In this document: positions 50,088 through 59,730 of the stretch, piece by piece
How the letters are laid out: each line of letters opens with the position of its first letter
Position numbering within the stretch: position 1 is the stretch's first letter
Assembly: GCA_028277185.1 (NCBI GenBank)
Contig: JANQGQ010000001.1
Location: 62,001-126,000 of the forward strand
DNA: 64,000 nucleotides
Source of the DNA: Woeseiaceae bacterium
GTDB lineage: Bacteria > Pseudomonadota > Gammaproteobacteria > Steroidobacterales > Woeseiaceae
Direction: 5' to 3'
Program-made: the position numbers and the translations under genes
The notes under the pieces: generated by a model
What the model was told of the DNA's origin: nothing
The model's database searches: none
The model's input: only the letters and a program-made list of their open reading frames with translations

Positions 50088-50366
50088 GTGAACGTTGAGT
50101 GGGATGCTGTCAAGGCAGCATTGAACCTCGGCAAGCACGGAGTGAGCTTTGCTGACGTAGAACCTGCGTTCTACGATGAGTTTGCATTGTCGATGCAGGA
50201 CCCATTTTCATTGGGCGAGGAGAGGTTTCTGCTCGTCGGCGCGGATGCGCTGGGCAGAATCCTGACCGTGTCGTATACCTACAGAGGGAACGCAGTCCGT
50301 ATCATCTCCGCGCGCCAGGCCACGAAAACCGAAAGCAGCATCTATGAGAAACGAATACGACTTTAG
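50088..50366 (+). CDS. brnT: BrnT-family type II toxin
   Basis: The 92-residue protein matches BrnT: VEWDAVKAALNLGKHGVSFADVEPAFYDE, EERFLLVGADALGRILTVSYTYRGNAVRIISARQATKTESSIYEKR. BrnT is a RelE-like ribonuclease inhibited by BrnA. The GTG at 50088 is the start because the family begins with a residue or two before the conserved EWD and no ATG is in reach; the promoter lies only a few bases upstream, so the mRNA is nearly leaderless. It overlaps brnA by 23 bp. Confidence 0.93.
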   Translation: MNVEWDAVKAALNLGKHGVSFADVEPAFYDEFALSMQDPFSLGEERFLLVGADALGRILTVSYTYRGNAVRIISARQATKTESSIYEKRIRL

Positions 50367-50604
50367 CAAAGCCAGGCGCGGACCCGTCGTTAGAAACAAA
50401 GGGAAAACCCGGATCACGATCTATCTGGACGACGATATCATCGCCGCCTATCGCGAGAAGGGTGAGAAGCTGGGGCGGGGCTACCAGACCCTGATCAACG
50501 AAGCGCTGCGTGAAACCCTCAAGAGGCCCACCAAGCCGGTTGACGCCCGTACGCTTCGGCGCATTCTGAAAGAGGAGCTGAAAGCCGTGGGTGATTCGCC
50601 CTGA
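50344..50604 (+). CDS. brnA: BrnA-family antitoxin
   Basis: The 86-residue protein has the BrnA arrangement: basic start MRNEYDFSKARRGPVVRNKGKTRITIYLDDDIIAAYREKGEKLGRGYQTLINEALRETL. It is a ribbon-helix-helix DNA-binding part that also blocks BrnT. The overlap with brnT is typical of the family. Confidence 0.92.
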   Translation: MRNEYDFSKARRGPVVRNKGKTRITIYLDDDIIAAYREKGEKLGRGYQTLINEALRETLKRPTKPVDARTLRRILKEELKAVGDSP

Positions 50605-50653
50605 TCGCGAAAGAAAGATCACAAGATCAAGCGACTGCTGGACTGACTGATAT

Positions 50654-50875
50654 ATGAGCCAACCGCGTTTCGTCATTTGCATTGAGAATTCAGGGCACCC
50701 CGCTTCTCTGGAGAAGAGAAAGATTTACGAAGCAGTCGACGATGCGCGTGCAGTAGAGCTTGGGTGTATCCGAGTGATCGATGAGTCCGGGGATAGCTAC
50801 CTCTACCCGCGTGAGCTGTTTGTCGATGCCAATTTCACCGACGATATACAGGCTGCAGTGATAAAGGCAGCCTGA
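50654..50875 (+). CDS. Hypothetical protein, 73 residues
   Basis: The product is RFVICIENSGHPASLEKRKIYEAVDDARAVELGCIRVIDESGDSYLYPRELFVDANFTDD. It is a small beta-rich, probably cytosolic protein of unknown role; the sequence has the look of the short proteins often found near toxin-antitoxin modules. The ATG at 50654 has no strong ribosome site. It starts 49 bp after brnA and may be part of the same island. Confidence 0.65.
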   Translation: MSQPRFVICIENSGHPASLEKRKIYEAVDDARAVELGCIRVIDESGDSYLYPRELFVDANFTDDIQAAVIKAA

Positions 50876-51194
50876 TCGGGCCGCGCAATCCAGCGTAGAC
50901 AAATACCTCTAAGCACCCCACCCCGCTCTATGCTATAAGAAGCGGACCGAAGAGGAGCTGCAACTCCTCAACGGCCCTAACCACAGCCAGCAAAAAGGGT
51001 GCTGACGATGGCTCACGGCATGCTATCAGACCGAACCCAGCCGCTCGATCCGGGCGTGCCCGTGTCCCGTGCCCCAAGCTGGCCTCAACCCGAGGACCGG
51101 CACTATGATTTATGCTCCTATTGCGTCTACTAAGGTATACGAAAGAAAAGCGCAGCTTTGCGTACTCTATTCCTTCGACACGACCGGCAGACCA
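50876..51194. other. Intergenic stretch after the toxin-antitoxin island
   Basis: No gene is supported. An imperfect dyad, GAGGAG-CTGCAA-CTCCTC (50952-50969), could form a hairpin; no T-run follows. An open frame at 51069-51195 leads into the next gene without a recognisable N-terminus, so the downstream ATG at 51195 is preferred for it. A minus-strand frame here mirrors that gene and is a shadow. Confidence 0.4.
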
Positions 51195-51581
51195 ATGACA
51201 GAACCACCATCCGATCCGGACGACGACGAGAAAGTCCACGAAGTGCGGGAAGACAAGGCCCGCTACGAGGTCCCCGATCTGTTGTCCGATAAGACCTACG
51301 ATCCCGACCCGACAGCCTACGTTGCATTTTCCGAGCAAGCCGGCGACCTTCACGCTGTGGAAGACCTCCTCGGCGACGCCTGGAATCTCGTGGGCCTGAT
51401 GCTGACGACGGTCGGCGAAGTGGGCGACGCCCGTGACATGCAGACCGAAGTCGGCCTCAAAGTCATCGAGGAAAAGCTGCGCCAGGCGCATGCCCGAATC
51501 GACGTGCACCACTCGCATTACACGAACCTGTTTCTCGCGTACTGCGATCTCAAAGCCAAAACCGGGAAAGATCCGGACTAG
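51195..51581 (+). CDS. Hypothetical protein, 128 residues
   Basis: The product is very acidic at the start (TEPPSDPDDDEKVHEVREDKARYEVPDLL) and then predicted helical (AVEDLLGDAWNLVGLMLTTVGEVGDAR, GLKVIEEKLRQAHARIDVHH). No signal peptide is seen. I do not recognise the family. The ATG at 51195 has no strong ribosome site; an upstream ATG at 51105 is an alternative start. A DUF4124 gene starts 14 bp later, so the two may be one unit. Confidence 0.55.
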   Translation: MTEPPSDPDDDEKVHEVREDKARYEVPDLLSDKTYDPDPTAYVAFSEQAGDLHAVEDLLGDAWNLVGLMLTTVGEVGDARDMQTEVGLKVIEEKLRQAHARIDVHHSHYTNLFLAYCDLKAKTGKDPD

Positions 51582-51595
51582 GCGGCTGCGCGAAG

Positions 51596-52027
51596 ATGGT
51601 TCCGACGCCGCCTTACTGCAGCGTTCTGCTCATCGCACTGCTGTTGCCGGCTACAGTCGGCGGCGCGGAACCCGAGATCCATCGCTGTCCGCAGCCCGAC
51701 GGAACGGTCGCGTTTCAGGAAACGCCCTGCGCCGAACCCGCGGACGACAGCGAGGCACCACATGACGATCCGGCGGCGGCGTCCACGGACGAGTTCTGGG
51801 ATTTTCGGAATCCTTTCGATGAAACCGACGATCCGCCGTTGCCCGCGGACCCGGCGCCAGCCGGGCCCGTTTCACAAGACCGCGCCGAATGCGAGCAGAC
51901 GACGCGCGATGCAATCGACGCGATCGATCTGGAGATGCGGAAGGGTTATTCGAAGGAGCAGGGCGAGCAATACCTCGCAGAACTACTGGAGCTCACGCGG
52001 CAGCTACGCGCCTGCAAACAGCTGTAA
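51596..52027 (+). CDS. Exported DUF4124-domain protein
   Basis: The 143-residue precursor has a signal peptide (SVLLIALLLPATVGGA). Next is a DUF4124-type motif, EIHRCPQPDGTVAFQETPC (about 26-44), a short two-cysteine motif of exported proteins. The rest is acidic and proline-rich, then a C-terminal helical part. DUF4124 proteins are periplasmic, with no known catalytic function. It lies 14 bp after the 128-residue gene. Confidence 0.75.
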   Translation: MVPTPPYCSVLLIALLLPATVGGAEPEIHRCPQPDGTVAFQETPCAEPADDSEAPHDDPAAASTDEFWDFRNPFDETDDPPLPADPAPAGPVSQDRAECEQTTRDAIDAIDLEMRKGYSKEQGEQYLAELLELTRQLRACKQL

Positions 52028-52131
52028 ACTGTCGCCGATTGGCGACGAATCCCCTATTTTGTAAGGCGTCACAAAAAAACGTCGTATCCGCGTGCAATAA
52101 TGCCGGTGACTGAGCTCGCTTGGGAACGCTG

Positions 52132-54783
52132 ATGCTCGCTAAACGGCTACGAACTACTTCGCAGGCGCTGCGCCTCCTGTGCATGCTGGCGCTCACCTTC
52201 ACCCTTACCGCCTGCGGCAGCGGGAGCAGTGACCCTGCCGCATCTTCGCCTCCCCCACCGCCGACTCCCTCACCGCCTCCGCCGCCTCCGCCTCCGACCG
52301 TCGTGAATCCGACGCTGTCGATCAGCGATGCGATCGTCACGGAGGGCGATACCGGAAACACGGTCCTGCGGTTTGAAGTGCTGGCCAGCTCCTTCGGTTC
52401 GACCGGATCGACAATCGCCGATGCCAGCGTCGACTATGCGACTTCGGGCGGTACCGCGACCGAAGGTGTCGACTACCAGGCCGCAAGCGGCACGATTCAG
52501 ATTCCGGGCGGTACCACCCAGGTTACGATTGAAGTCGACGTCGTCGGCGACACCGACGTAGAGCCGAACGAAACCTTCACCGTGACGCTGTCGTCGCCGG
52601 TCAACGCAACGATTTCCCAGGACAGTGCAACCGGCACGATCCGCGACGACGATTCGCCGAGCGGCGCCTCCGGCCTCGACGACCGGCCGGACAACCGCAC
52701 GTGCATCGCGCCCGACCGGCCGACCGGGAACGCATCGGTCTCGGTGACGGACCCGTATCCGTCGCTGCCGAACTTCATCCAGCCGACGAAGATCCTGCTC
52801 GAACCGGGCGCCGGCGGCCGCTGGTTCGTGCTGCAGAAGCCCGGCCAGATCCGAACGTTTGCGACGAGCAGCCCGAGCGGCGTCACCGACTACATGGACC
52901 TGACCGACACGCGCTCGATCAATACGGACTCCGAAGGCGGTCTGTTGGGGATGGCCTTCCATCCCAATTACCCCGCCACACCCGAGATCTTCCTGTCGTA
53001 CACGATCCAGCATTCGGGCCCGGACATGCGCAGCGTGCTGTCCCGCATGGTGCTCGACGACGTGGACAACCCCGGCGCGGGAACAGTCGAACAGGTTATC
53101 CTCGAAGTCGACCAGGATTTCGACAACCACAACGGCGGCGATATCGCGTTCGGGCCCGACGGCTATCTGTACTTCGGCCTCGGCGACGGCGGCAGCGGCA
53201 ACGACCCGCGCCAACGGGCGCAGAACACAACGCGCCTGCTGGGCTCGATGCTGCGTATCGACGTCGCGGGCACCGGCGCCGGTTACAACATACCGCCCGA
53301 CAACCCGTTCGCGGGCAATGCCCAGTGCGGCCCGGGTTCGAATGCCGACGACTGCCCCGAAATCTACGCCTGGGGCCTGAGAAACCCCTGGCGCTGGAGC
53401 TTCGACCCCGACACGGGCGAACTCTGGCTTGCTGACGTCGGCCAGGGTGCGCGCGAAGAGGTCAACCTGATCGAGCTGGACGGCAACTATGGCTGGCGCT
53501 GCCGCGAGGGCACGCTCGATACGGTCAACGCCTCAGACTGCGGCGACGGCAGCGGCCTGATCGATCCGGTGACGGAATACGGCCGCGGTGACGGCCGGTC
53601 GATAACCGGGGGCTATGTCTACCGCGGCACGGCGATTCCGGAACTGGCAGGCCTCTACATCTTCGCCGACTACAACTCCGGGACCTTCTGGGCCGCGCAG
53701 CCGGACGGCCAGGGTGGCTACGACAACGACGAACTAATCGATACCAGCTTCCAACCCACAGCGTTCGGCGTCGGCCCGGACGGCGAGCTCTATTTCGTCG
53801 ACATCGACGACAGCAACGGTCTCGGCCGGGTGCGGCGCATCGACCCGCCCGGAACTCCGACGCCGGACACGATTCCGGAACGCCTGTCGGACACCGGCTG
53901 CGTCGATCCCGGCGACGTTACGCAACCGTATTCGGGCCTCCTGCCGTACGACCTCAACGCGCCGTTCTGGTCTGATGGTGCCGACAAGGATCGCTACATC
54001 GGCCTGCCGAACGGAACGACGATCGACATCGACGCCGAAGGCGACTTCGAGTTCCCGACCGGAACGGTGATCGTCAAGAACTTCCGGCTCGGCGGCCGGC
54101 TCATCGAGACCCGGCATCTGATGCGGCATCCCGATGGCGTGTGGGCCGGCTACACCTATGAGTGGAACGCGGCCGAAACCGAAGCAACGCGCGTTCGGGG
54201 CGGCAAGGTCGTCGACGTCGGCGGGCAGGACTGGATCTATCCGTCTGAGGGCCAGTGCATGCAGTGCCACACCGGGGCCGCCGGCTTCGCGCTCGGACCC
54301 GAGATCGCGCAGCTCAACAAAGACATCGTCTACCCGTCGACCGGACGGCTGGCAAACCAGCTCGAGACGATCGAGCACATCATGATGCTCAGCTCGGCCT
54401 TGCCGGGTCCCGTCAGCACGCTCGACGCGCTGAGCGATCCAAACGACACGAGCCTGCCGCTACCGCCGCGGGCGCGGGCCTATCTGCACACGAACTGCGC
54501 GCAGTGCCACCAGCCCAACGCGCCGACGCCGTCAACCATGGATCTGCGCTACTTTACGGCGCTGAACGCGACGAATGCCTGCGATGCGCCGCCGCTCGGC
54601 GTCGATCTCGGCGTACCGAACGCTCGCCTGATCGCACCGGGCAATTCCGCAGCCTCGCTGGTCGTCAACCGAATGGAACGCCGCGACGTCCACGGCATGC
54701 CGCCAATCGGATCCAACCTGGTCGATACGTTCAACGTGGCCCGCATCGCCGCGTGGATCGACGGTCTCAGCGGCTGCGACTAG
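52132..54783 (+). CDS. Lipoprotein: Calx-beta, PQQ-type sugar dehydrogenase and di-heme cytochrome fusion
   Basis: The 883-residue precursor has a lipoprotein signal (LLCMLALTFTLTAC, lipid-modified C28) and a proline-rich linker (about 38-60). A Calx-beta domain follows (about 62-185, with ISDAIVTEGDTGNTVLRFEV, FTVTLSSP). The soluble sugar dehydrogenase propeller comes next (about 210-580), with TDSEGGLLGMAFHPNY and H333 in NHNGGDIAFGPDGYLYFGLGDGG, the probable catalytic histidine. The C-terminal 300 residues resemble the SO2930-type di-heme cytochrome c, with CMQCH at 709-713 and CAQCH at 789-793. It probably oxidises a sugar or alcohol and passes electrons to its hemes. The ATG at 52132 is used. 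Confidence 0.82.
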   Translation: MLAKRLRTTSQALRLLCMLALTFTLTACGSGSSDPAASSPPPPPTPSPPPPPPPPTVVNPTLSISDAIVTEGDTGNTVLRFEVLASSFGSTGSTIADASVDYATSGGTATEGVDYQAASGTIQIPGGTTQVTIEVDVVGDTDVEPNETFTVTLSSPVNATISQDSATGTIRDDDSPSGASGLDDRPDNRTCIAPDRPTGNASVSVTDPYPSLPNFIQPTKILLEPGAGGRWFVLQKPGQIRTFATSSPSGVTDYMDLTDTRSINTDSEGGLLGMAFHPNYPATPEIFLSYTIQHSGPDMRSVLSRMVLDDVDNPGAGTVEQVILEVDQDFDNHNGGDIAFGPDGYLYFGLGDGGSGNDPRQRAQNTTRLLGSMLRIDVAGTGAGYNIPPDNPFAGNAQCGPGSNADDCPEIYAWGLRNPWRWSFDPDTGELWLADVGQGAREEVNLIELDGNYGWRCREGTLDTVNASDCGDGSGLIDPVTEYGRGDGRSITGGYVYRGTAIPELAGLYIFADYNSGTFWAAQPDGQGGYDNDELIDTSFQPTAFGVGPDGELYFVDIDDSNGLGRVRRIDPPGTPTPDTIPERLSDTGCVDPGDVTQPYSGLLPYDLNAPFWSDGADKDRYIGLPNGTTIDIDAEGDFEFPTGTVIVKNFRLGGRLIETRHLMRHPDGVWAGYTYEWNAAETEATRVRGGKVVDVGGQDWIYPSEGQCMQCHTGAAGFALGPEIAQLNKDIVYPSTGRLANQLETIEHIMMLSSALPGPVSTLDALSDPNDTSLPLPPRARAYLHTNCAQCHQPNAPTPSTMDLRYFTALNATNACDAPPLGVDLGVPNARLIAPGNSAASLVVNRMERRDVHGMPPIGSNLVDTFNVARIAAWIDGLSGCD

Positions 54784-54791
54784 CGACGATC

Positions 54792-54820
54792 CAATAAAAA
54801 GCCGGGCGCGAGGCCCGGCT
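54792..54820. terminator. Intrinsic terminator between the fusion gene and rplQ
   Basis: GCCGGGC (54801-54807) and GCCCGGC (54813-54819) pair over a 5-nt loop. On the minus strand the stem is followed by TTTTTATT, so it ends the ribosomal operon after rplQ; on the plus strand only TTCTT follows. Confidence 0.85.
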
Positions 54821-54847
54821 TCTTCGATGTAGCGGCGGTAGCGCTGC

Positions 54848-55231
54848 CTACTCGTCAGTTGCAACCGCCTCCGGTGCGGCTTCCGTCAGCATGACGATCG
54901 CCATCGGTGCGGCATCGCCCGGCCGCGGACCGGTCTTCAGAATCCGGAGGTAACCGCCAGGGCGATCCTTGAAGCGCGGACCCAGGTCGCTGAACAGCTT
55001 GCCGACCACTTCCTTGTCGCGCAGGCGATCGAAGGCCAGGCGCCGGTTGGCGACGCTGTCCTCACGCGCAAGCGTGATCAGCGGCTCGACGACACGCCGG
55101 AGCTCCTTGGCCTTCGGCAACGTCGTGCGAATCGTCTCGTGCTTCAGCATCGACGTCGCCATGTTGCGAAACATGGCTTTGCGGTGCGTGCTGTTGCGGC
55201 CGAACTTGCGGCCGGATTTTCTGTGGCGCAT
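54848..55231 (-). CDS. rplQ: 50S ribosomal protein L17
   Basis: The 127-residue protein starts [47 protein letters not shown], which is the L17 signature. It is a structural protein of the large subunit. It is the last gene of the alpha operon here, with a terminator 29 bp downstream; its acidic C-terminal tail ([11 protein letters not shown]) is a little longer than in enteric bacteria. Confidence 0.97.
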   Translation of the reverse strand: MRHRKSGRKFGRNSTHRKAMFRNMATSMLKHETIRTTLPKAKELRRVVEPLITLAREDSVANRRLAFDRLRDKEVVGKLFSDLGPRFKDRPGGYLRILKTGPRPGDAAPMAIVMLTEAAPEAVATDE

Positions 55232-55255
55232 CTGTCTGTCCTGTCTGGGCCCGCC

Positions 55256-56257
55256 CTAGAGGCCGAGCTCGTGCTCCGGGCGCAGGCTGGCCGGCGGCCA
55301 GTTGTCGAGGCGCATGCCGAGACCGAGGCCGTGACCCTCGAGCACTTCCTTGATCTCGGTTAGCGACTTCTTGCCGAGGTTCGGCGTCCGCAGAAGCTCG
55401 ACTTCGGTACGCTGGACGAGATCACCGATGTACATGATGTTCTCTGCCTTGAGGCAGTTGGCCGAACGCACCGTCAACTCGAGCTCGTCCACAGGACGCA
55501 GCAGGATCGGATCGACCTGACTCTCGGCCTGCGCGGCCGCGCCCTCTTCCTGACCCTGCAGATCGACGAACACCGATAGCTGGTCCTTGAGGATGCTGCC
55601 CGCGCGGCGGATAGCTTCTTCCGGATCGATCGTGCCGTTGGTCTCGATCTCGATGATCAGCTTGTCGAGGTCCGTACGCTGTTCGACGCGGGCAGCCTCG
55701 ACCGTGTAGGTCACGCGCTGCACCGGGCTGAACGTCGCATCGAGCTGCAGGCGGCCGATCGGTCCGGCCTGCTCCTCGAACGCCGGCCGCTGCGTAGCCG
55801 GCCGATAACCGCGGCCGCGTTCGACCCGCAGCAGCATGTTGAGTTCGCCGACGCTCGTGAGGTTGGCGATCACGAGATCGGGATTCATGATCTCGACGTC
55901 ATGATCGAGCTGGATGTCGCCAGCCGTAACCGGACCGGGACCCTTCTTCGAGATCCGGAGCTCGGCAGAGTCGCGCGTGTGCATGGCCACGGCAACCTGC
56001 TTGAGGCTCAGGAGAATATCGACGACATCTTCCTGAACGCCTTCGATGCTCGTGTACTCGTGCAGCACGCCTTCGATCTCGGCTTCCGTGATCGCCGCGC
56101 CCGGCATGGACGACAGCAGAATGCGGCGCAGGGCATTGCCCAGCGTGTGGCCGAAACCGCGCTCGAACGGTTCGATCGTGACTTTCGCGAGCAAGTCGTT
56201 GACCGGCGCCACTTTTACGACGCGCGGCTTCAAAAATTCGTTTACAGATTCCTGCAT
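55256..56257 (-). CDS. rpoA: RNA polymerase alpha subunit
   Basis: The 333-residue protein has the N-terminal dimerisation domain ([36 protein letters not shown]) and the C-terminal DNA- and activator-binding domain ([29 protein letters not shown], with the conserved arginine). Length fits bacterial alpha (about 329). It lies between rpsD and rplQ in the alpha operon; the gap to rpsD is 19 bp. Confidence 0.98.
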   Translation of the reverse strand: MQESVNEFLKPRVVKVAPVNDLLAKVTIEPFERGFGHTLGNALRRILLSSMPGAAITEAEIEGVLHEYTSIEGVQEDVVDILLSLKQVAVAMHTRDSAELRISKKGPGPVTAGDIQLDHDVEIMNPDLVIANLTSVGELNMLLRVERGRGYRPATQRPAFEEQAGPIGRLQLDATFSPVQRVTYTVEAARVEQRTDLDKLIIEIETNGTIDPEEAIRRAGSILKDQLSVFVDLQGQEEGAAAQAESQVDPILLRPVDELELTVRSANCLKAENIMYIGDLVQRTEVELLRTPNLGKKSLTEIKEVLEGHGLGLGMRLDNWPPASLRPEHELGL

Positions 56258-56276
56258 GGGGGTAAACCCTCCTGAC

Positions 56277-56897
56277 TTACTTGGAGTACAGCTCGACGAC
56301 GAGGTTTTCGTTGATATCCGGCAGGATGTCTTCCCTGTCCGGCAGAGATTTCAACGTACCCATCATCTTCTTCGCGTCGACTTCCACCCAGTCGGGCAAG
56401 CCGACCTGGCCGGCGATTTCAATTGCGCTCTGAATGCGCAGCTGCTTTTTCGCCTTCTCACGAATGCTGACGGCATCGCCGGCACTTACCTGCGCCGACG
56501 GGATGTTAACGACCTTGCCGTTAACTTCGATGCTCTTGTGGCTGACCAGCTGCCGTGCTTCTGCCCGCGTGGATGCAAAGCCCATGCGGTACACGACGTT
56601 GTCGAGGCGCCCTTCGAGGAGCCTCAGCAGGTTTTCGCCGGTCGAACCCTTGAGCTGTGCGGCACGCTTGTAGTAGTTGCGGAACTGACGCTCCAGCACG
56701 CCGTACATGCGGCGCAGCTTTTGCTTCTCCCGGAGCTGCAAACCGTAGTCCGAGAGCCGCGGCCGGCGCTGTGCGGCGCCGCCCGGCGGTACCTCGAGCC
56801 GGCACTTCGACTCCAGCGGACGCACGCCGCTCTTCAGAAACAGGTCCGTACCTTCGCGGCGGGACAGCTTGCACTTGGGTCCTAGATATCTTGCCAT
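56277..56897 (-). CDS. rpsD: 30S ribosomal protein S4
   Basis: The 206-residue protein starts [24 protein letters not shown] and has the S4 RNA-binding domain [40 protein letters not shown]4 is a primary binder of 16S rRNA and, in related bacteria, represses the alpha operon by binding its mRNA; no such leader is verified here. Confidence 0.98.
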   Translation of the reverse strand: MARYLGPKCKLSRREGTDLFLKSGVRPLESKCRLEVPPGGAAQRRPRLSDYGLQLREKQKLRRMYGVLERQFRNYYKRAAQLKGSTGENLLRLLEGRLDNVVYRMGFASTRAEARQLVSHKSIEVNGKVVNIPSAQVSAGDAVSIREKAKKQLRIQSAIEIAGQVGLPDWVEVDAKKMMGTLKSLPDREDILPDINENLVVELYSK

Positions 56898-56907
56898 CTC
56901 TTAGCCT

Positions 56908-57288
56908 CTATACGCGACGCTTCTTGGGCGGGCGACAGCCGTTGTGAGGGATCGGAGTAACGTCCTCAATGTGTTGAATGCGGAAACCGAGCGCGTTCAG
57001 CGCACGCACCGCCGACTCACGACCCGGCCCCGGTCCGCGGACCTTGACGTCGAGGTTCTTGACGCCGAAGTCGAGCGCGGTGCGACCGGCCTTTTCGGAG
57101 GCCACCTGAGCGGCGAACGGCGTTGACTTCCGCGAGCCGCGGAAACCGCAGCCTCCCGCGGTAGCCCACGACAGCGCGTTGCCCTGACGGTCGGTAATCG
57201 TGATGATCGTGTTGTTAAAAGAAGCGTGAATGTGCGCGATCGCGTCGACGACGTGCTTCTTCACCTTCTTTTTTCTGGTTTCAGCCAT
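56908..57288 (-). CDS. rpsK: 30S ribosomal protein S11
   Basis: The 126-residue protein has [43 protein letters not shown] and the C-terminal [17 protein letters not shown], the S11 signature. It is a small-subunit platform protein and lies 10 bp before rpsD. Confidence 0.98.
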   Translation of the reverse strand: MAETRKKKVKKHVVDAIAHIHASFNNTIITITDRQGNALSWATAGGCGFRGSRKSTPFAAQVASEKAGRTALDFGVKNLDVKVRGPGPGRESAVRALNALGFRIQHIEDVTPIPHNGCRPPKKRRV

Positions 57289-57312
57289 GTGTGTATCCAG
57301 TGTTCGCTACGC

Positions 57313-57669
57313 TTAGCGTTTGATTGGACGCCGCGGTCCCTTGCGGGTACGGGCGTTCGTTCGGGTGCGCTGGCCGCGCAGCGGCAAGCCTCGGCGATGA
57401 CGGATGCCCCGGTAGCAACCGAGATCCATCAGCCGCTTGATGTTCATCGACACCTCGCGACGCAGATCGCCCTCCACGGTGAAATTCGCCACCGCGCTAC
57501 GGATGCGGGCGACCTCGGGCTCTGCGAGATCCTTGACCTGGGTCTCCGGCGCCACGCCGGCTACTTCACAGATCTGCTTCGCGCGGGTGTTGCCGACACC
57601 GTAGATCGACGTGAGCGCGATCACGATGTGCTTGTTCAGCGGAACATTGATGCCTGCTATACGTGCCAC
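57313..57669 (-). CDS. rpsM: 30S ribosomal protein S13
   Basis: The 118-residue protein begins [35 protein letters not shown] and ends with [25 protein letters not shown], as S13 does. It contacts the tRNA and the subunit bridge. It starts the alpha-operon part after rpmJ. Confidence 0.98.
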   Translation of the reverse strand: MARIAGINVPLNKHIVIALTSIYGVGNTRAKQICEVAGVAPETQVKDLAEPEVARIRSAVANFTVEGDLRREVSMNIKRLMDLGCYRGIRHRRGLPLRGQRTRTNARTRKGPRRPIKR

Positions 57670-57684
57670 TTTGTATTCCCTCTA

Positions 57685-57798
57685 TTAGCCCTGACGCTGC
57701 TTGTGACGCGCGTCAGTGCAGATCACCCGAACGACGCCGTTGCGGCGGATGATCTTGCAGTTCCTGCAGATTTTCTTTACCGATGCTCTGACTTTCAT
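57685..57798 (-). CDS. rpmJ: 50S ribosomal protein L36 (zinc-binding form)
   Basis: The 37-residue protein is [15 protein letters not shown] at the start with C11, C14, C27 and H32 as the zinc ligands, the C+ type of L36. The ATG at 57798 is chosen since the family starts MKVR; the longer frame has no homology before it. Confidence 0.97.
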   Translation of the reverse strand: MKVRASVKKICRNCKIIRRNGVVRVICTDARHKQRQG

Positions 57799-57881
57799 GA
57801 GCTTTCTCCTGGTGTGCTGATACGCCAGCACTACCGTAACTGTCGTGCTTTCGAGACTTACGCCTCGCTGTTGAACACGCA

Positions 57882-59240
57882 CTAACGTAGCTGACCACCC
57901 CTACCGTAGTTCCGCAGATTGGCCTTCTGCATCATGCCCTCGTACTGGTGGCTCATGGCGTGCGCCTGTAGCTGCGACATGAAGTCCATCGTGACGACGA
58001 CGAGAATGAGGAGCGAGGTACCGCCGAGATTGAACGGCATGCTCGGGTAGAACATGCGCGCGATTTCCGGCAGCAGACACACGCCCGCGATGTAAATGGC
58101 GCCCCAGAACGTCAGGCGGGTCAGCACGCGATCGATGTAGTCCGCCGTGTGCGCGCCCGGCCGAATTCCGGGGAGAAATGCCCCGGTCCGCTTCAGCTGA
58201 TCGGCCGTGTCCTTCGAGTTGTACATCAGCGCGGTATAGAAGAAGCAGAAGAAAATGATCAGCGCGGCGTAGAGCAGCACGTACACGGGCTGCCCCGGAC
58301 CGAGATTCGCGCCGACCGTCTGCAGGGTCCGCTGCACGGGATTGTCGCCCGCCGAACCGAAGAACTGCGCGATCGTGGCCGGGAACATCAGGATGCTCGA
58401 CGCGAAGATCGGCGGGATGACGCCCGACATATTGATCTTGAACGGCAGATGTGTGCTCTGCGCCGCGAACATCTTGCGGCCCTGCTGACGGCGGGCATAG
58501 TTGACCTTGATACGCCGTTGCGCGCGTTCCATGTAGACCACGAAGATAATCGCCGCGATGCCCACGATGAGCATGAAGATCGCCGTGGCCGGCGCCATCT
58601 CGCCCGAGCTGACCAGGCGCGACGTCGCCCCGATCGCTGATGGAATACCGGCGACGATACTCGCGAGAATGATCATCGAGATACCGTTGCCGATACCGCG
58701 CTCCGTGATCTGCTCCCCGAGCCACATCAGGAATACGGTACCCGTCACCAGCGTTATGCAGGCGGTGATCAGGAAGCTGGGGCCGGGATTGACGACGAGC
58801 GTGCCCTGACTCTGCAGCCACGATGCGGCCGCGACCGACTGGAAAGATGCCAGCAGGACGGTGCCGTAGCGCGTGTACTTGATGATCTCGCGCCGGCCCT
58901 GTTCGCCTTCTTTCTTCAGCTGCTGCAGGCTCGGGATAATCTGCGCCGCCATCTGCATGATGATGGACGCCGAGATGTAAGGCATGATGCCGAGCGCAAA
59001 AATACCGAAGCGCTCGAGCGCACCGCCCGAGAACATGTTGAAGATGTCGAGCAAGCCGCTTGCCTGCTGATCGAAGAAATCGGCCAGAGCGGCAGGATCG
59101 ACACCCGGAACCGGTATGAAGGTACCGATCCGGTAGACGATCAGCGCACCGATGAGAAACAGGATACGAGCCTTGAGCTCGGCCAGTTTGCTCGCCGATT
59201 TCGCCAGATCAGCCGGATTTTGATTGGGCTTCTTTGCCAC
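57882..59240 (-). CDS. secY: SecY protein-translocase subunit
   Basis: The 452-residue protein has ten membrane helices. The plug and early region [18 protein letters not shown], the signature [30 protein letters not shown] and the C-terminal region [19 protein letters not shown] are typical. With SecE and SecG it forms the inner-membrane channel for protein export. It lies in its normal place between rplO and rpmJ. Confidence 0.98.
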   Translation of the reverse strand: MAKKPNQNPADLAKSASKLAELKARILFLIGALIVYRIGTFIPVPGVDPAALADFFDQQASGLLDIFNMFSGGALERFGIFALGIMPYISASIIMQMAAQIIPSLQQLKKEGEQGRREIIKYTRYGTVLLASFQSVAAASWLQSQGTLVVNPGPSFLITACITLVTGTVFLMWLGEQITERGIGNGISMIILASIVAGIPSAIGATSRLVSSGEMAPATAIFMLIVGIAAIIFVVYMERAQRRIKVNYARRQQGRKMFAAQSTHLPFKINMSGVIPPIFASSILMFPATIAQFFGSAGDNPVQRTLQTVGANLGPGQPVYVLLYAALIIFFCFFYTALMYNSKDTADQLKRTGAFLPGIRPGAHTADYIDRVLTRLTFWGAIYIAGVCLLPEIARMFYPSMPFNLGGTSLLILVVVTMDFMSQLQAHAMSHQYEGMMQKANLRNYGRGGQLR

Positions 59241-59294
59241 GTTCCCTTCCGTTCCTGCGTTGTTGCCTTAACGTAAGCCTCAGCTGGGCCTCAG

Positions 59295-59729
59295 CTAGGC
59301 CTCGATCTTGCCGCCCGCTTTTTCGATCGCCGCGCGGGCGCCTTTCGTTACGGCCAGCCCCTTGATGCTGACCGCCTTTTCGAGCTTGCCCGACAGGATG
59401 ACCTTGACCTTCTGCGTGTGCTCCGGCACCAGCGACAGCCGTTTCAGGACATCGATGTCGATCACATCGGCTTGTGGAATAGCCAGCTCGTGCAGACGCA
59501 GTTCCGCGGTCAACCGCGCTTTCCGCGAGTTGAAGCCGACTTTCGGCAGGCGCTGCTGCAGCGGTAGCTGACCGCCCTCGAAGCCCACCTTGTGATAGCC
59601 GCCCGAACGCGCATGCTGACCCTTCTGACCGCGACCGGACGTCTTGCCCTGGCCCGCCGAGTGGCCGCGACCGAAGCGCTTGCCGGTTTTTTTCGCGCCC
59701 TTGGCGGGCGACAGAGAATTCAAACGCAT
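59295..59729 (-). CDS. rplO: 50S ribosomal protein L15
   Basis: The 144-residue protein begins [44 protein letters not shown], the glycine- and basic-rich L15 start. It helps 23S rRNA folding in late assembly. A short tandem GGCCTCAGCT lies just after the stop. Confidence 0.97.
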   Translation of the reverse strand: MRLNSLSPAKGAKKTGKRFGRGHSAGQGKTSGRGQKGQHARSGGYHKVGFEGGQLPLQQRLPKVGFNSRKARLTAELRLHELAIPQADVIDIDVLKRLSLVPEHTQKVKVILSGKLEKAVSIKGLAVTKGARAAIEKAGGKIEA

Positions 59730-59730
59730 G

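Noticed and set aside
49839-50138. Short frames on both strands before brnT, considered as a transposase remnant or lost antitoxin
   Set aside because: No recognisable motif in any frame, no terminal repeats and no target duplication seen.
52245-52300. CCT/CCG repeat tract considered as a DNA repeat feature
   Set aside because: It encodes the proline-rich linker of the lipoprotein, so coding explains it.
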